From assembly GCA_913041025.1 (NCBI GenBank), contig CAJWGQ010000136.1, forward strand, positions 1-7,638: a stretch of DNA of 7,638 nucleotides, read 5' to 3'. The stretch comes from an uncultured Gammaproteobacteria bacterium (GTDB lineage Bacteria > Pseudomonadota > Gammaproteobacteria > Pseudomonadales > Azotimanducaceae_A). The notes under the pieces are model-generated. The model saw nothing but the letters and a program-made list of their open reading frames with translations. It was not told the DNA's origin and did not search any database. The translations under genes and the position numbers were made by a program. This document shows positions 6,823 to 7,638 of the stretch, piece after piece (positions within the stretch are counted from its first letter, which is position 1; every line of letters starts with the position of its first letter).

Positions 6823-7512
6823 CTAGAACGGTACGCCAACGCCCTCGCAGAGAAAGCGCATATACGGCGTCGCAACGTTATATTTTTTCTTTACTACTTT
6901 GACGAAATCGGACGACATAGCTTCGTTGCCAGAGAAATTATGAACGGCCATAAAATCTTTTCTTTTCAGGTCCTCTAAAAAAGGATCTTCCTTAGAATAT
7001 CCCTTTGGCGGTCTGGTTAACGAGCGACCACCTATCGTAAAGGTTTTTTTGAACCCGGACGACTGAACGGCCTTACCCCAGACACCCGGTTTTTCCTTTA
7101 TGAGAGACCTTATGCCAGCAAGAGCTTTAGGTTCAGGCCGCCAAAGCCCGGCAGCCAAAAAACAGTTGCCTTTCTGGATGTGCAGATAGTATCCCGGAGC
7201 ATGGATATCCTTGCCAAACTGATGTCGAAACTGAATACCAATATTTGTTTTGTAGGGCCTTTTATCTTTGACGAATCGCATATCCCGATAGACGCGCATT
7301 AATGAACCACCTGTACGCTTTGGGATCGCATCGAAATAATCCGAGAATCCATGAATAGCAGGTGCAACTGTCGCAATAAAATCCAAGGCAGGATCTAGAA
7401 CATCGTTAAGATACCGGTGCTTGTTCTCTTCGAACCACTCTCGATTATTGTTCTTTTCGAGCTGCCCCAAAAACGTGAAGGTTTTTTTTCCAAAACCCTT
7501 GAATTGAGGCAT
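6823..7512 (-). CDS. DUF2461 domain-containing protein
   Basis: The 229-residue protein is a member of the DUF2461 (TIGR02453-type) family, found in bacteria and some fungi, whose biochemical function I do not know. Recognisable family features include NNNREWFEENKHRY at 21-34, the signature RVYRDMRFVKDKRPYKTNIG at 73-92, GYYLHI at 107-112 and AGLWRPEP at 121-128. The length matches the usual 220-230 residues, so it appears complete. No signal peptide or membrane segment is seen, so a soluble cytoplasmic protein is expected. The ATG is at 7510-7512. A run of eight A residues in the coding strand (plus-strand T at 7482-7489) covers codons 8-11 but the frame is intact. It lies 21 bases after the truncated right-edge gene on the same strand and 84 bases before the MFS gene, so it may share a transcript with the former. 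There is no evident functional link to the catabolic trio. Confidence 0.92.
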   Translation of the reverse strand: MPQFKGFGKKTFTFLGQLEKNNNREWFEENKHRYLNDVLDPALDFIATVAPAIHGFSDYFDAIPKRTGGSLMRVYRDMRFVKDKRPYKTNIGIQFRHQFGKDIHAPGYYLHIQKGNCFLAAGLWRPEPKALAGIRSLIKEKPGVWGKAVQSSGFKKTFTIGGRSLTRPPKGYSKEDPFLEDLKRKDFMAVHNFSGNEAMSSDFVKVVKKKYNVATPYMRFLCEGVGVPF

Positions 7513-7533
7513 CTCTTTAAGAAAATCCTGAAA

Positions 7534-7638
7534 CTAACTCTTTTCTGCAGACAGAGCCGCTATCACGCGATCAACCACCGCGTCTGCCTTTTCACTCATT
7601 TGCTGATCTGTCGCATCCTGTATCGGGTGATCAACAAA
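7534..7638 (-). CDS. C-terminal 34 residues of a truncated gene, UGSC-family-like
   Basis: An open frame enters from the right window edge on the - strand and ends at the TAG read from 7534-7536. Only 34 codons are inside the window. The visible C-terminus reads FVDHPIQDATDQQ followed by an amphipathic, probably helical segment ending in IAALSAEKS. The HPIQD-x-TD pattern followed by an Ala/Asp-rich helix resembles, from memory, the C-terminus of UGSC-family (seleno)proteins, whose diagnostic Sec/Cys motif lies well upstream and is not visible. The match is short, so the family call is tentative, although the presence of a real gene end is well supported: uninterrupted frame, protein-like composition, same strand and a gap of only 21 bases to the next gene. 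Confidence 0.55.
   Translation of the reverse strand, partial: FVDHPIQDATDQQMSEKADAVVDRVIAALSAEKS

Overview
The window is almost entirely protein-coding, with a base composition a little under half G+C by eye. It looks like one chromosomal stretch of a proteobacterium. A marine or environmental gammaproteobacterium is a reasonable guess from gene content and codon style, but nothing here fixes the taxon. There are no tRNA or rRNA genes, insertion sequences, CRISPR arrays or obvious phage genes.

The layout is two convergent transcription units. On the + strand (1-2454), the 3' part of an epoxide hydrolase gene, cut by the window edge, is followed with zero spacing (stop TAG directly before ATG) by a full-length acetoacetate-CoA ligase. 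On the - strand, reading from the right edge leftwards, come: the last 34 codons of a truncated gene whose C-terminus resembles UGSC-family (seleno)proteins; a DUF2461 protein; a 12-helix MFS transporter with a TTG start and a perfect 7-bp inverted repeat just upstream; a TauD/TfdA-type Fe(II)/2-oxoglutarate dioxygenase; and, four bases after it, a large protein related to the iron-dependent catalytic (beta) subunit of N,N-dimethylformamidase. The two units meet tail to tail with stop codons overlapping by four bases (CTAA, 2451-2454).

The most interesting part is the MFS - dioxygenase - dimethylformamidase-like trio (2451-6738). Tight spacing, a ribosome-binding site embedded in the end of the dioxygenase gene and a private transporter suggest an uptake-and-degradation module for a small organic compound, possibly an N-substituted amide or a related nitrogen compound. 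The dioxygenase keeps every metal and 2-oxoglutarate residue of TauD at nearly the same numbering, but appears to have lost the His that helps hold taurine's sulfonate, so the substrate is probably not taurine. The hydrolase keeps a His-Pro-Glu motif and tyrosines at about the spacing of the dimethylformamidase iron site, but no small-subunit gene is present in the window. The + strand pair (epoxide hydrolase and acetoacetyl-CoA synthetase) belongs to carbon catabolism and need not be linked to the - strand module.
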